Source: Thiomonas bhubaneswarensis
GTDB lineage: Bacteria > Pseudomonadota > Gammaproteobacteria > Burkholderiales > Burkholderiaceae_C
Length of the DNA: 64,000 bases
Direction of reading: 5' to 3'
NCBI RefSeq assembly: GCF_001418255.1
Contig: NZ_LIPV01000004.1
Span: forward strand, 229,170 to 293,169
Shown here one piece after another: positions 16,103 through 25,100 of this stretch. Numbering within the stretch: position 1 is the stretch's first letter; every line of letters begins with the position of its first letter. The position numbers were made by a program, and so were the translations under genes. The notes beneath the pieces were generated by a model. It was not told the origin of the DNA, searched no databases, and saw nothing but the letters and a program-made list of their open reading frames with translations.

Positions 16103-18196
16103 ATGTCGGCCATGTATGAAAAGTTGAATATCTCCAGGGAGCCCGACTCGCCCGAGCAACTGTCGGCCTTGCGCGCCTTGCTGGCTGCCGTGCAGCCCGA
16201 ACTGCAGGCGATCGTGGGCAGCTTCATTCACCGCTTCTACGAGCAGTTGTTGAAGCAGCCCCGCTTTGCCCGGGTGCTGAACCTGTTGTCCGAGGCCGAG
16301 TTCGCCCGGCTGCGCCAGAACCAGGAGCGCCATTTGCGCAGCCTGTTCCAGCCCCGCAACGAGGCGGCCGCCAGAGTCGCGCGGCATGTGGGGCGGGTCC
16401 ATGCGCTCGTCGGACTGGAGGCCTCCTGGCTGACCGAGTCCTTCGGGCTCTACACTCGACTGCTGATCATGCACTTTGCCGGGCGGGTGGACGCCTCCGA
16501 GCGGGTGGCCTTGCTGAGTTATTTCGTCACGCGGCTGCAGGACGAATTGCAGTGGCAGATCGAGGGGCATGAGGAAATCGGCCGCCAACTCGACGCCGCT
16601 CTGGCTCGCATCGACGCGGCCATCCTGAGTGCGCACACGCTGAGCGATCTGTTGCGCTCGGTGCTGGGCGCGCTGGAAAACATCGAAGGCGTGGTCGCAG
16701 GCACGCTGGGTCGGCCCGACGCGGCGGGTGTGCTGCAGTTCGAGCATGCCTTCGGCAGTCGCTTCAAGACGCTCTACCTCGACCGGATCGGCACCGATGC
16801 CGTGGAGGGCACCACGGTGCGCGGCGATTCGGCGCAGGGGCTGGGCGCCTCGGGCCGGGCCTGGCGCAGCCGCGAGGTGCAATACACCGCGGCTTATGCC
16901 ACCGACCCCGCGATCCAGCCCTGGAAGCAACTGGCGGGCGAACTGGGCATACGCAGCGCCGTGTCCATTCCCATTCTGGACGTATCGGGCCAGCCCATGG
17001 CCCTGATGGATCTGTACAGCAGCTATCCCGGCTTCTTCACTAGCGCGGACCGCCGGGTGTTCGTCGAGCATCTGCAGCGAGTGCTCGGTCTGGCCTTCGC
17101 CCGCCACGCCAGCAGTCCCTCGGGTGTGGTGCCCTACGCGCGGCGGCAGTTCTATGTCGATCTGCTCGATCGCGGTGGTCTGCAGATGCTTTACCAGCCC
17201 GTCATCAACCTCGGCACGGGCCGGCCCGAGAAATTCGAGGCCCTGGCGCGGTTGAAGCGGCCGGATGGCGACGGCCTCATTTCACCGCTGGAGTTTCTGC
17301 CGGTGCTGGGCGCGAAGGATATGTGGCATCTCTTCAGCCGCGGACTGGAGCAGGCCCTGCTCGCGCGCCATCGCTGGGCCGCGCAGGGCGTGGACGTCGA
17401 CGTGTCGGTGAACATGCCGCCCGCGGCGCTGAGCGATGCGCGCTACGTCGAGCGGGTCGAGCAGTTGCTGCGCAGTCATCCCACAGACCCGAAGCGGCTC
17501 ACCCTGGAACTGCTCGAAAGCGGCGACCTCGACCTATCAGAACGGCGCGACGCCCTGCTGGCGCGGTTCCGCGCCACCGGGGTGCGGCTGGCGGAAGACG
17601 ATCTGGGTTCGGGCTACAGCTCCCTGCTGCGGCTCGACAGCTTTCCGTTCGACGAGGTCAAGATCGATCAGGGTCTGCTCGGTGGGCTGGGCAAGGCGCC
17701 TCGGCGCGCGCTCGATTTCATTCAGCATCTCACCCGGCTGGCGCACGATCTGGGCAGCGCCGTGGTGGTCGAGGGCCTGGAATCGCCCGGGCTGGTGGAG
17801 GCGGCGATCATTCTGCAGGCCGATGCGGGGCAGGGCTACGGCCTGGCACGGCCCATGCCGGCCGACGCGGTGGTGGAGTGGGTGCGCGGCTTTCGGTTGT
17901 CCATCGACCGTGAGCACCCGCGCACGGCCCTGGGCATCTACGCCGCCCACCTGCTGTGGGAGCGTCGGCTGGCCTACATGAGCCCCTGGCCTGATGTGCT
18001 GCCGCTGGCTGCCCGTGCCGCGACCGCGCTGCATGACTACATCGAACGTGAAGGGCTTGAGGGGAGCCCGCTGCATCTGGCCTTTCTCCGCCTGATCAAC
18101 GCGCTGGCCGAGGGCGTGGACAAGCCCGCCTTCACCCAGGCGCAGGAGGACATGCGCAGACAGCTCGACCTGCTGGTGCGTGCCGAATTGGCGTGA
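16103..18196 (+). CDS. Globin-GAF-EAL c-di-GMP phosphodiesterase
   Basis: The 697-aa cytoplasmic protein has a globin-coupled-sensor-like domain (about 20-175) with GRVHALVGLEASW, where His is the presumed proximal haem ligand. A GAF-like region follows (about 185-340), then an EAL domain (about 350-600). The EAL motifs EALARL, SVNMP, ELLES, EDDLGSGYSSL, VKIDQG, VEGLES and GQGY are intact, and no GGDEF domain is present, so it should hydrolyse c-di-GMP under oxygen or redox control. It is homologous over its whole length to the C-terminal ~620 residues of the giant protein at 1597-6120. It is transcribed divergently from cheY. Confidence 0.92.
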   Translation: MSAMYEKLNISREPDSPEQLSALRALLAAVQPELQAIVGSFIHRFYEQLLKQPRFARVLNLLSEAEFARLRQNQERHLRSLFQPRNEAAARVARHVGRVHALVGLEASWLTESFGLYTRLLIMHFAGRVDASERVALLSYFVTRLQDELQWQIEGHEEIGRQLDAALARIDAAILSAHTLSDLLRSVLGALENIEGVVAGTLGRPDAAGVLQFEHAFGSRFKTLYLDRIGTDAVEGTTVRGDSAQGLGASGRAWRSREVQYTAAYATDPAIQPWKQLAGELGIRSAVSIPILDVSGQPMALMDLYSSYPGFFTSADRRVFVEHLQRVLGLAFARHASSPSGVVPYARRQFYVDLLDRGGLQMLYQPVINLGTGRPEKFEALARLKRPDGDGLISPLEFLPVLGAKDMWHLFSRGLEQALLARHRWAAQGVDVDVSVNMPPAALSDARYVERVEQLLRSHPTDPKRLTLELLESGDLDLSERRDALLARFRATGVRLAEDDLGSGYSSLLRLDSFPFDEVKIDQGLLGGLGKAPRRALDFIQHLTRLAHDLGSAVVVEGLESPGLVEAAIILQADAGQGYGLARPMPADAVVEWVRGFRLSIDREHPRTALGIYAAHLLWERRLAYMSPWPDVLPLAARAATALHDYIEREGLEGSPLHLAFLRLINALAEGVDKPAFTQAQEDMRRQLDLLVRAELA

Positions 18197-18316
18197 GCAG
18201 CAAGCGCGGGGGTCGGGCCGGTGAGCGACACCCGGCCATGACGGGCGATTCGGGGTGGCCTTAAGATGGCGCCAGACCGGCTCCGGCCCGGTTTGCCAAA
18301 AAAGTCACACTTCCCC

Positions 18317-18343
18317 TAAAGTTCGTCTCAAGCGTGCCGTTGA
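18317..18343 (+). promoter_or_regulatory. Sigma-28 promoter of flgM
   Basis: TAAAGTTC-N11-GCCGTTGA, a close match to the FliA consensus with correct spacing. It would make flgM-flgN-csrA-fliW part of the sigma-28 regulon, giving the usual FlgM feedback loop. Confidence 0.8.
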
Positions 18344-18369
18344 GCTCTCCAACAGGAGAGAATGCCACC

Positions 18370-18720
18370 ATGATTCCCATCCAGAACGCCTCCCTTTCCA
18401 GTGCTTCGACCGCCACCAGCGGAACGACGGCCGCATCGCGCCGAGCTGGTGCTGGGTCGGCTGGCGCTGCCGGGCAAGCAGGGCAGACCAACCCGTCCGC
18501 TGGGCCGTCCACCGAGCAGGTCTCCATTTCAGGCGCCGGGCAGATGCTCCATCTCGCGAGTACCCAGGGCATCACCCCTCCGGCGAGCGATGCGCGCATC
18601 AGCGAACTGCGCAGCGCCATCGCCAGCGGGCAATACGTCGTGGACCCGCAGCGCATTGCTCAGGGGCTGCTGCAGGACAGCCAGGCCCTGATCGGCGCCA
18701 GCAAGCCCGCGGGCCGATAA
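18370..18720 (+). CDS. flgM: Anti-sigma-28 factor FlgM
   Basis: The 116-aa protein has a disordered Ser/Thr/Ala-rich N terminus and the conserved FlgM C terminus DARISELRSAIASGQYVVDP then QRIAQGLLQ. It sequesters sigma-28 until it is exported through the completed hook-basal body. ATG at 18370 follows AGGAGAG at an ideal distance. An upstream GTG in the same frame lies within the promoter and was rejected. Confidence 0.92.
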   Translation: MIPIQNASLSSASTATSGTTAASRRAGAGSAGAAGQAGQTNPSAGPSTEQVSISGAGQMLHLASTQGITPPASDARISELRSAIASGQYVVDPQRIAQGLLQDSQALIGASKPAGR

Positions 18721-18749
18721 GCCTGCGTGTCAATGATTGACGCCGGGCC

Positions 18750-19169
18750 ATGTCGCAGACCATCGACAGCCTTCTTCACCAGCAGCTCGAGCGGCTGCAC
18801 GCGCTCGATCGTCTGCTGATGGAAGAACACGCCTGTCTGCTGCAGGCGGCAGCCGACCGGTTGCCCGAGCTGACCGAGCGGAAAAACGCGCTGATGGCCG
18901 AGCTCGAGACGCTCGAGCGCGATCGCCTGCGTCAATTCGCGGCGGTGGCAGACGCTGCCGCCAGTGCATCGTGGGGGCAGGTTCAGGCCCTGGCCCGACA
19001 GGTTGCGGCGGCGAACCAGCGCAACGGGGTCATGATCTCGGCGCTGGTGCGCAGCACCGAGGGCGCGCTGCAGATCCTGCGGGGCGTTCCCGACAGCGTC
19101 GATCTCTATGGCTCTCATGGGCAGGGCCAGTCCGGCAGCGGTTCGGCCCGGTTGCTGGTCAGCGCCTGA
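18750..19169 (+). CDS. flgN: Flagellar export chaperone FlgN
   Basis: The 139-aa helical protein has the FlgN pattern: MDxLL-like N terminus (SQTIDSLLHQQLERLHALDR), a central ERKNALMAELETLE helix, NG at VAAANQRNGVMIS and the C-terminal DLYGSHG. It chaperones the hook-filament junction proteins FlgK and FlgL. It lies 29 bases after flgM. Confidence 0.9.
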   Translation: MSQTIDSLLHQQLERLHALDRLLMEEHACLLQAAADRLPELTERKNALMAELETLERDRLRQFAAVADAAASASWGQVQALARQVAAANQRNGVMISALVRSTEGALQILRGVPDSVDLYGSHGQGQSGSGSARLLVSA

Positions 19170-19204
19170 TACCGGCGTTCGCGCGGACTTTGGCAGATTG
19201 ATGC

Positions 19205-19444
19205 ATGCTCATTCTGACGCGACGCCCCGGTGAGGCCATACGAATCGGGGACAACATCCGTCTGGTCGTACTCCAGTCCGCGCCGGGCAAGGTTCGCATC
19301 GGCATCGAGGGGCCAATAGATCTGCGCATCCTGCGTGAAGAACTCTATGCCCAGATTCTCCAGGGCAATCAGGCTGCGGTCGCGCCGCAAGGCCTGTCCA
19401 TCGACCAATGGGTGAACCCCGCTTCCCAGGGAGAAACGTCTTGA
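19205..19444 (+). CDS. csrA: Carbon storage regulator CsrA
   Basis: The 79-aa protein begins MLILTRRPGEAIRIGDNI and continues VRIGIEGPIDLRILREELY, the CsrA/RsmA signature, with a somewhat long C-terminal tail. CsrA dimers bind GGA motifs in mRNA leaders and repress translation. It lies directly before fliW, whose product antagonises CsrA in bacteria that have the pair. A matching CsrA hairpin is present in the fliC leader in this window. Confidence 0.95.
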   Translation: MLILTRRPGEAIRIGDNIRLVVLQSAPGKVRIGIEGPIDLRILREELYAQILQGNQAAVAPQGLSIDQWVNPASQGETS

Positions 19445-19980
19445 ACCCGCCGATGCCGACCTTCGCCCCGGCGCAGACGGGCGAGCAGGTGCCGTCCGAC
19501 CCAATAGCGACCTCGCAGAACGCGGCGCCTCAGGTGGCTCAGACGCGCTTCGGGCCGCTGCCGGTTTCGGGTCATCAGGTCTGGTTGAGCGCTTCGCCCT
19601 TGCCTGGATTCGAGGGCTTGCAGCGATATGCCCTGATCGTCGTTGAGAAACAGCAGCCGTTTCTGTGGTTGCAGTCGCTCGACGATGCCGCGGTGAGCTT
19701 TCTGCTGGCGCCTGCAGCGCATTTCGGCTTGCGCTACGCGCGGCTCGATGCTGCGTCTGTGCCCATGGTGATGGTGCTGCTGCCGGGCCAGCCTGCGCAG
19801 CCCTTGCGCGCCCATGGGCAGGCACCCCTCGTGTTCGATGCCCAGGCCGGGCAGTTCGAGCAGCATATCGTCGAGGCCGACGAGGTGGAGGGTGACGGTG
19901 CCTTCGTCCCGCAGGCCGCCGCCGCGTTGCCTGCCGATCTTTTGCAGCGATTATTGGTGCTGACCCCGGTTGGCGCGTGA
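19441..19980 (+). CDS. fliW: Flagellar assembly factor FliW
   Basis: After an unconserved N-terminal extension of ~35 residues, the protein shows the FliW pattern: TRFGPLPVSGHQVWL, SPLPGFEGLQRYALI, PFLWLQSLDDAAVSFLLAP and VMVLLPG. FliW binds CsrA allosterically and also binds flagellin, releasing fliC mRNA from repression when flagellin is exported. TTG at 19441 overlaps the csrA stop (TTGA) and has AGGGAGA at proper distance. ATG at 19453 is an alternative but is too far from that site. Its stop is one base from the convergent ycgR stop. Confidence 0.85.
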   Translation: MNPPMPTFAPAQTGEQVPSDPIATSQNAAPQVAQTRFGPLPVSGHQVWLSASPLPGFEGLQRYALIVVEKQQPFLWLQSLDDAAVSFLLAPAAHFGLRYARLDAASVPMVMVLLPGQPAQPLRAHGQAPLVFDAQAGQFEQHIVEADEVEGDGAFVPQAAAALPADLLQRLLVLTPVGA

Positions 19981-19981
19981 A

Positions 19982-20722
19982 TCAGCGCCGGGCGTCCCTG
20001 AGCAGTTCACGGTCGCGCCGCTGCACATAGTGCTGCAGCCGCTGCTCGAAGGCCGGTGCCATGTTCAGGAACTGCAGACCGAGTTGACGCACGGGTTGCC
20101 GTGTCCTGGTGTCGCGCAGGTTGCCCACGTAGCGCACCTCGGCTTCCACCGCCAGTTCCACCCCTTCAAGGCTGAAACGCACCAGAGGAATGTATTCGCC
20201 CGTGGTCAGGGCATAGTCGAGGGCGGAAGGCACGAGCAGCCGCATGCCGCTCACGCTGAGGTCGTGGCATTGGCCGTACAACGGCTTGGCCCCGCGGCGC
20301 TGAATGTCGACGGTGCCGACATCGCCCGGCGCCACGGAGACGCGGAAGAAGTTGCGCCGCTGCAGGTAATAGATGAGCTCGGGATAGGCGATGCGCAGCG
20401 CGCCGTAACCCTCAAAGGTGATGCGCTCGATCAGCTTGGACTGAAAACCGACGAACACCCCTTCGTAGCGCCCAATGGTGAAGAAGGGTGCGCCGTTTTC
20501 CAGGCGACGATTGCCAGCCTCCGGGGTGAGCTCGTCGATGATCATCCAGTGCTTGCTGCGGTTGACTTCGAGCAGGACGGAGCTGAATTCCTCGGCGCGG
20601 TCATGCGGCAGCACGGCCAGCGGTTCGTGACGCTCGATGATCTTGTGCAGAACGTGATCGGCTTTTTGCTCTGAGCTGACCTGATATTCCTCGCGGAACA
20701 GCTTGGCGGTGACCTCTTTCAT
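19982..20722 (-). CDS. ycgR: Flagellar brake protein YcgR (PilZ domain)
   Basis: The 246-aa protein has the YcgR N-terminal domain followed by a PilZ domain with the c-di-GMP-binding signature QRRNFFRV (RxxxR) and HDLSVSGMRL (D-x-S-x-x-G). Bound to c-di-GMP, YcgR interacts with the motor and slows or biases rotation. It is the last gene of the minus-strand flagellar run, nine bases after the EAL-HDOD gene. This positions it as an output for the cyclases and phosphodiesterases in this window. Confidence 0.93.
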   Translation of the reverse strand: MKEVTAKLFREEYQVSSEQKADHVLHKIIERHEPLAVLPHDRAEEFSSVLLEVNRSKHWMIIDELTPEAGNRRLENGAPFFTIGRYEGVFVGFQSKLIERITFEGYGALRIAYPELIYYLQRRNFFRVSVAPGDVGTVDIQRRGAKPLYGQCHDLSVSGMRLLVPSALDYALTTGEYIPLVRFSLEGVELAVEAEVRYVGNLRDTRTRQPVRQLGLQFLNMAPAFEQRLQHYVQRRDRELLRDARR

Positions 20723-20731
20723 CGTGATCTG

Positions 20732-22024
20732 TCAAATACCGAGTTCTTCCACCCAGGCCAGCGCAGCCAGATGCACCGAGCTGACGCGCCAGCCCTGAAT
20801 GCCCAGCGCCGAAGCGAGAAAGTCGAGGTTGTCAAAGTCTCTCTGCTCGACGGCGCGAGCGAGCTGCAAATAGCTGCCGAAGACGCCGCTGTTGTCCTTG
20901 AGCGCCATGACGACGGGTTCGGACAGGGTGATCTCGGCCAGCGCCTTTTCCATGGGCACGCCCAGCATGACGTCGAGCATGGAGAAAATGCCCACGACAA
21001 AGGCGTTGTCGGCGTCTTCGTCGGAAAGCGTGTCCTTGGCCAGCAGCTCCATCATGCGGCCGCGGGTGATGGCGGTGCGCGCCACGGCGGGCGACGCGGC
21101 ATTGCCCGGCACGGTGGCCAGCAGCAGCGCCAGCCAGCGAAACAGCTTCTTGTAGCCGAGGATGGCGGCAGCATGGCGAAACGAGGTCACCTCCGACATC
21201 AGGCCGAAACCTGACGAATTGATGTAGCGCAGCAGCTTGAACGACAGCGCCGGATCGCGCTTGAGCACCACCTCGATTTCATTCAGCTCGGCCTGACGCA
21301 TGACCAGATTCATCAACTGCAGCACGTTGGCATGCGCGGGATTGATGACCTTGGCGCTGATGGTCTGCGGTCGGGCGAAGTAATAGCCCTGGAAAAAGTG
21401 AAAACCGGCGTCGAAGTAGGTCTTGAACTGCTCCGGGGTTTCGACCTTTTCGGCCACGAGCTTGAGGTTGCGGTGCGTTTCGGCCTTGCGCTGCAGTGCG
21501 ACGGCCACATTGGCGGAAATGCCTTGGACGTCGACCTTGATGTAGCTGAGAAAAGGCAGCCAGGCGGCATAGATCGAAGCCGCGGCGAAGGGGCCGGCCG
21601 CGAGCTGGAACCCGCGTTCCTTCAAGGGCTTGAGCGCTGCGGCGACTTCGGCGATGCCGGTGGCATCGTCACCGTAGATGCGCGGAATTTCGAGGGCGAT
21701 GCGCTCGGGGAAGACGATGTCGAGATGCTCGGCCTTGAGGTCTTCGACCACGCAGTTGATGAAGGCGAGCTTTTCGCCGAAAAGATTTTCGGACCCGATG
21801 TTGGACAGGGCGTTGAACAGCAGCACGCTGTCGGATTCCGCACTGTGCTGGGTGGGTGCGCGATCGGCGGTGCCGCTTTCCCGCGCAAAAAGCTCATACC
21901 CGACGATCTGCTGCTTGCGGTCGACGATGGGCTGCCGCGCGATGTGAACTTGCATGGTGGCGCTCGGCGCAGTGGTCGGCGCGATTTCTGGTGTGGTCGT
22001 GGAACTGGTCATGGCTGAAGACAA
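20732..22024 (-). CDS. EAL-HDOD signalling protein (YuxH/CdgJ type)
   Basis: The 430-aa protein has an N-terminal EAL-related domain with ARQPIVDRKQQIVGYELFAR in place of the EAL motif. It retains YIKVDV, LVAEKVET and FQGYYFARP, but the DDxGxG metal motif is missing, so hydrolysis is unlikely. A C-terminal HDOD domain follows (about 210-410; LKRDPALSFKLLRYINS). This family regulates motility and biofilm, for example CdgJ in Vibrio. It is encoded between the glycosyltransferase and ycgR. The start is uncertain, with another ATG near 21955 just before the conserved MQVHIARQP. Confidence 0.9.
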   Translation of the reverse strand: MSSAMTSSTTTPEIAPTTAPSATMQVHIARQPIVDRKQQIVGYELFARESGTADRAPTQHSAESDSVLLFNALSNIGSENLFGEKLAFINCVVEDLKAEHLDIVFPERIALEIPRIYGDDATGIAEVAAALKPLKERGFQLAAGPFAAASIYAAWLPFLSYIKVDVQGISANVAVALQRKAETHRNLKLVAEKVETPEQFKTYFDAGFHFFQGYYFARPQTISAKVINPAHANVLQLMNLVMRQAELNEIEVVLKRDPALSFKLLRYINSSGFGLMSEVTSFRHAAAILGYKKLFRWLALLLATVPGNAASPAVARTAITRGRMMELLAKDTLSDEDADNAFVVGIFSMLDVMLGVPMEKALAEITLSEPVVMALKDNSGVFGSYLQLARAVEQRDFDNLDFLASALGIQGWRVSSVHLAALAWVEELGI

Positions 22025-22118
22025 GGCCGTTGGCGTGGCTTCGATGCTAGCAGCGACCTATGGAATGAAACGGGCAGTGTGGTGTAAAAGATATGGAGTC
22101 TGCGCAGGCGGGTGAGCC

Positions 22119-25100
22119 CTAGCGCAGCCACGCCTTGAGCCAGGTATCCAAATGGTCTTCCATCATCCAATCCGACAGCACCTTGGCGCGTAGCGCATCG
22201 CCCTGCGCGCGTAGCGCCGCGCGGTCGGACACGGCTTCGCGCAGCGCGCGTATCCAGTCGCGGTAGCGGTTGGCCACGCGGGTGACGGGAAAGTCGCCCT
22301 GATAGGGGACGAGGTCGGAGCAGATGACCGGGTAGCCGAGGATGCCGTATTCCAGCAGGCGCAGATGGCTTTTGGCTTCGTTGAAAGCGTTGTCTTCCAG
22401 CGGGGCCACGGCCAGATCGAGGTCGAGCGCGGCAAGCCGGGCCGGGTACTGGTCGAGCGGCACGCCGGGGTGGAACTCCTTGACCAGGGGCTTGAGCGAT
22501 TCGGGGCACATGCCGAAGAACACCCAATCGACCTCGGCGGCGGTATCGCGCACCACATCGACGATCAGTTCCAGATCGCCGGTATGGCCGACGCCGCCGG
22601 CCCAGCCGACGCGGGGCTTGCTGCGCTCGGCACGCGCGGGCTGAAGATGCGCCCATCGCGCGGCTTCGAGATAGTTGGGCTGCACCACGACCTCATCGGT
22701 GAAATGCGCATAGGCCTTGGCCAGCGGCTCGGTGGCCACGACCAGCCGGTTGCACAGGCTCGCGGCCTTGCGGAAGCGCTTGGCGATGTCTTTGTGGATG
22801 GTGCTCTTGTGTACGCTCTTGTGCGGCAGATTGGTGATGAGATCGTCGATCTCGAACACGCGGAACGCACGGCTGGTGCGGGCGTGGCGCTCCAGCGCCT
22901 CGATCTGCGGCCATTCCATCTGTCGCTGTACGACCAGACTGTCGGGCTGCATGCGCTGCATTTCGGCGGGCTCGTACAGACGCATGGTTTCCCAGCCCTG
23001 GGTGAGCCCGGCGCGGTTGAGCGCACGCATCGGCGCGATGATGCGGTATTCGCCGCAGCCGTCACGATCGGCCGGATGCACCAGCACCCGCGGCCGTGGG
23101 CGCCAGGCCGGATCCCAGCTCAGAGGCGGCTGGTCTTCGAGCAGAAAGTCGGTGCTGGCCAGGCTCAGATGGCGGTTGTAAGCCGGGTCGAACGCGAGCT
23201 GGGGCAGCCATTTGGCGTACATCGCATTTTTCTCGGCGGCGAAGCGCTTGAGCTTGGCTTCGTCGGGCTTGCTCTCGGTGCTCTCTTTTTGGCTGGCCGA
23301 ACCCTCGTGCATCAGCAGCGCATACGGCGTGAACACGATGCGCAGACCGGCTTCGCGCACTTTCAGGCACAGGTCGATGTCGTTGTAGGAAACCTTGAAA
23401 GCCTGTTCATCCAGACCGCCAAGCTGCTCATAAACGCTTTTGCGGATGAGCATGCAGGCGCCGGTGACGGCCGAGAGGTTCTGCGTGAGCTGGGCACGGC
23501 CGAAATAGCCGCGATCTTCCGGGGGGTGACCGATGAAGGGGTGTTCGGCGGGACCGCGCATGCCCAGAATCACGCCCGCGTGCTGGATTTTGCCGTCGGG
23601 ATAGAGCAGCTTGGCGCCGACGATGCCCACATCCGGCCGCACCGCGTGGCCCATCATGTCGTCCAGCCAGTCGTCGTGCAGCGCGGCGGTGTCGTTGTTG
23701 AGCAGCAGCAGATAGTCGCCTCGCGCCAGCCGTGCCGCGGCGTTGTTCATCGCCGAGAAGTTGAACGGGCCGGGCTGGCGAACCACGCGCAGACGGCCGC
23801 CGAGCTCGGCTTCCTTGGTTTCGATGGCGGCAAGGTAGTTGCGCGCCTCGGTCGTCTGGCTGTCGTTGTCGATGATTAGGATTTCATAGGCCGGATACTT
23901 GGTCTTCTCGATCACCGATTCGACGCAGCGCTGCAGCAGCGGCAATTGGTCGCGCGTCGGGATGAGGATGGACACCAGCGGCTTGACCTCGGGCAGCGGC
24001 CAGCGCACGCGGAACGACGGCGGAAAGGGCCCGGCCTGCACCTGCGCGGCGATGCCCAGGCGGTCGAAATGGCGCTGCAGCGCCAGCTGCCCGGCTTCCA
24101 GGATTTCGGGCACCGATTTCTGCGTATGCCCCGAGCCTTGCAGCCGGTGGTAGAGCACTTCGGGCACATGGCCGATGGCGGCTTCCCCGGCGCCGGTCTG
24201 CTGCAGATGCTCCCAGGCACGCAGCAGCAGGTCGTAGTCTTCGGCGCCTTCGGACTGCGGATCGAACCCGCCCAGCGCTTCGAACAGATCGCGACGGATC
24301 AGCAGCAGCCCGCCGACATAGGGCAGGCTGCGCAGATAGTCGAGATTGAAGTCAGGCTTGCAATGGGGGTGAAGATGCTGGCCGTCCGCGGTGAGCTGAT
24401 CTTCGTCGGTGTAGACGATCTGCCAATGCGGGTTTTGCCGCAGCGCATGGGCGATGCGAAACAGCGCATCCGGCGCAAGCTGATCGCCCGCGTCGATGAG
24501 GCCGAGCCAGTCGGCGTTGCTTTGCCGCAGCGCGTCGTTTGCCGGGGCCAACAAGTCGGCTCCGCTCGCAGGCAAGGGAAGCTCGCACGGGGGGAGGGCC
24601 GCGAGCCATTGCCCGGCCAGGCTGTCACGCGTGGGCTGCGCCGACAGTGCGTCGTTGGGCATCAGCGCCAGGGCGATGCGGGGGGCGGCCATCGTGTCGG
24701 TGCGCCAATGGGCCAGGGCTTGCTGCGCCCATTCGCGCTCGTGCGGTAGCCAGCGGCCTTCGGGCATCCACGGCAAGGTCTGCCGTGGCGGGGCGGCCAT
24801 GAGGGCGCCTGCGGTGTCGCGCACTTCGAACCCCGCGCGTTCGGCGCTGAGGGTGAACAGACGCTCGACCGCATGCGCCAGGGTTCCATCGGTCTGGCCC
24901 GTCTCGTCGTCGAAGTCTGCAGGCTTGAGGTCGAGAGCCAGCAGAGGATCGAGCGCCTGTGGTCGGCACCAGAACATCGACCCGGCAAAATAGCCGTGCC
25001 GCGTCAGGTCTGGGACGAGCCCGAACCGCTGCGACAGGGCGGCAAGCCGCGCCAAGTTGGCGTCGCCACGCAAGCTGAGCCAGAACCCGCGCGGGCCGAC

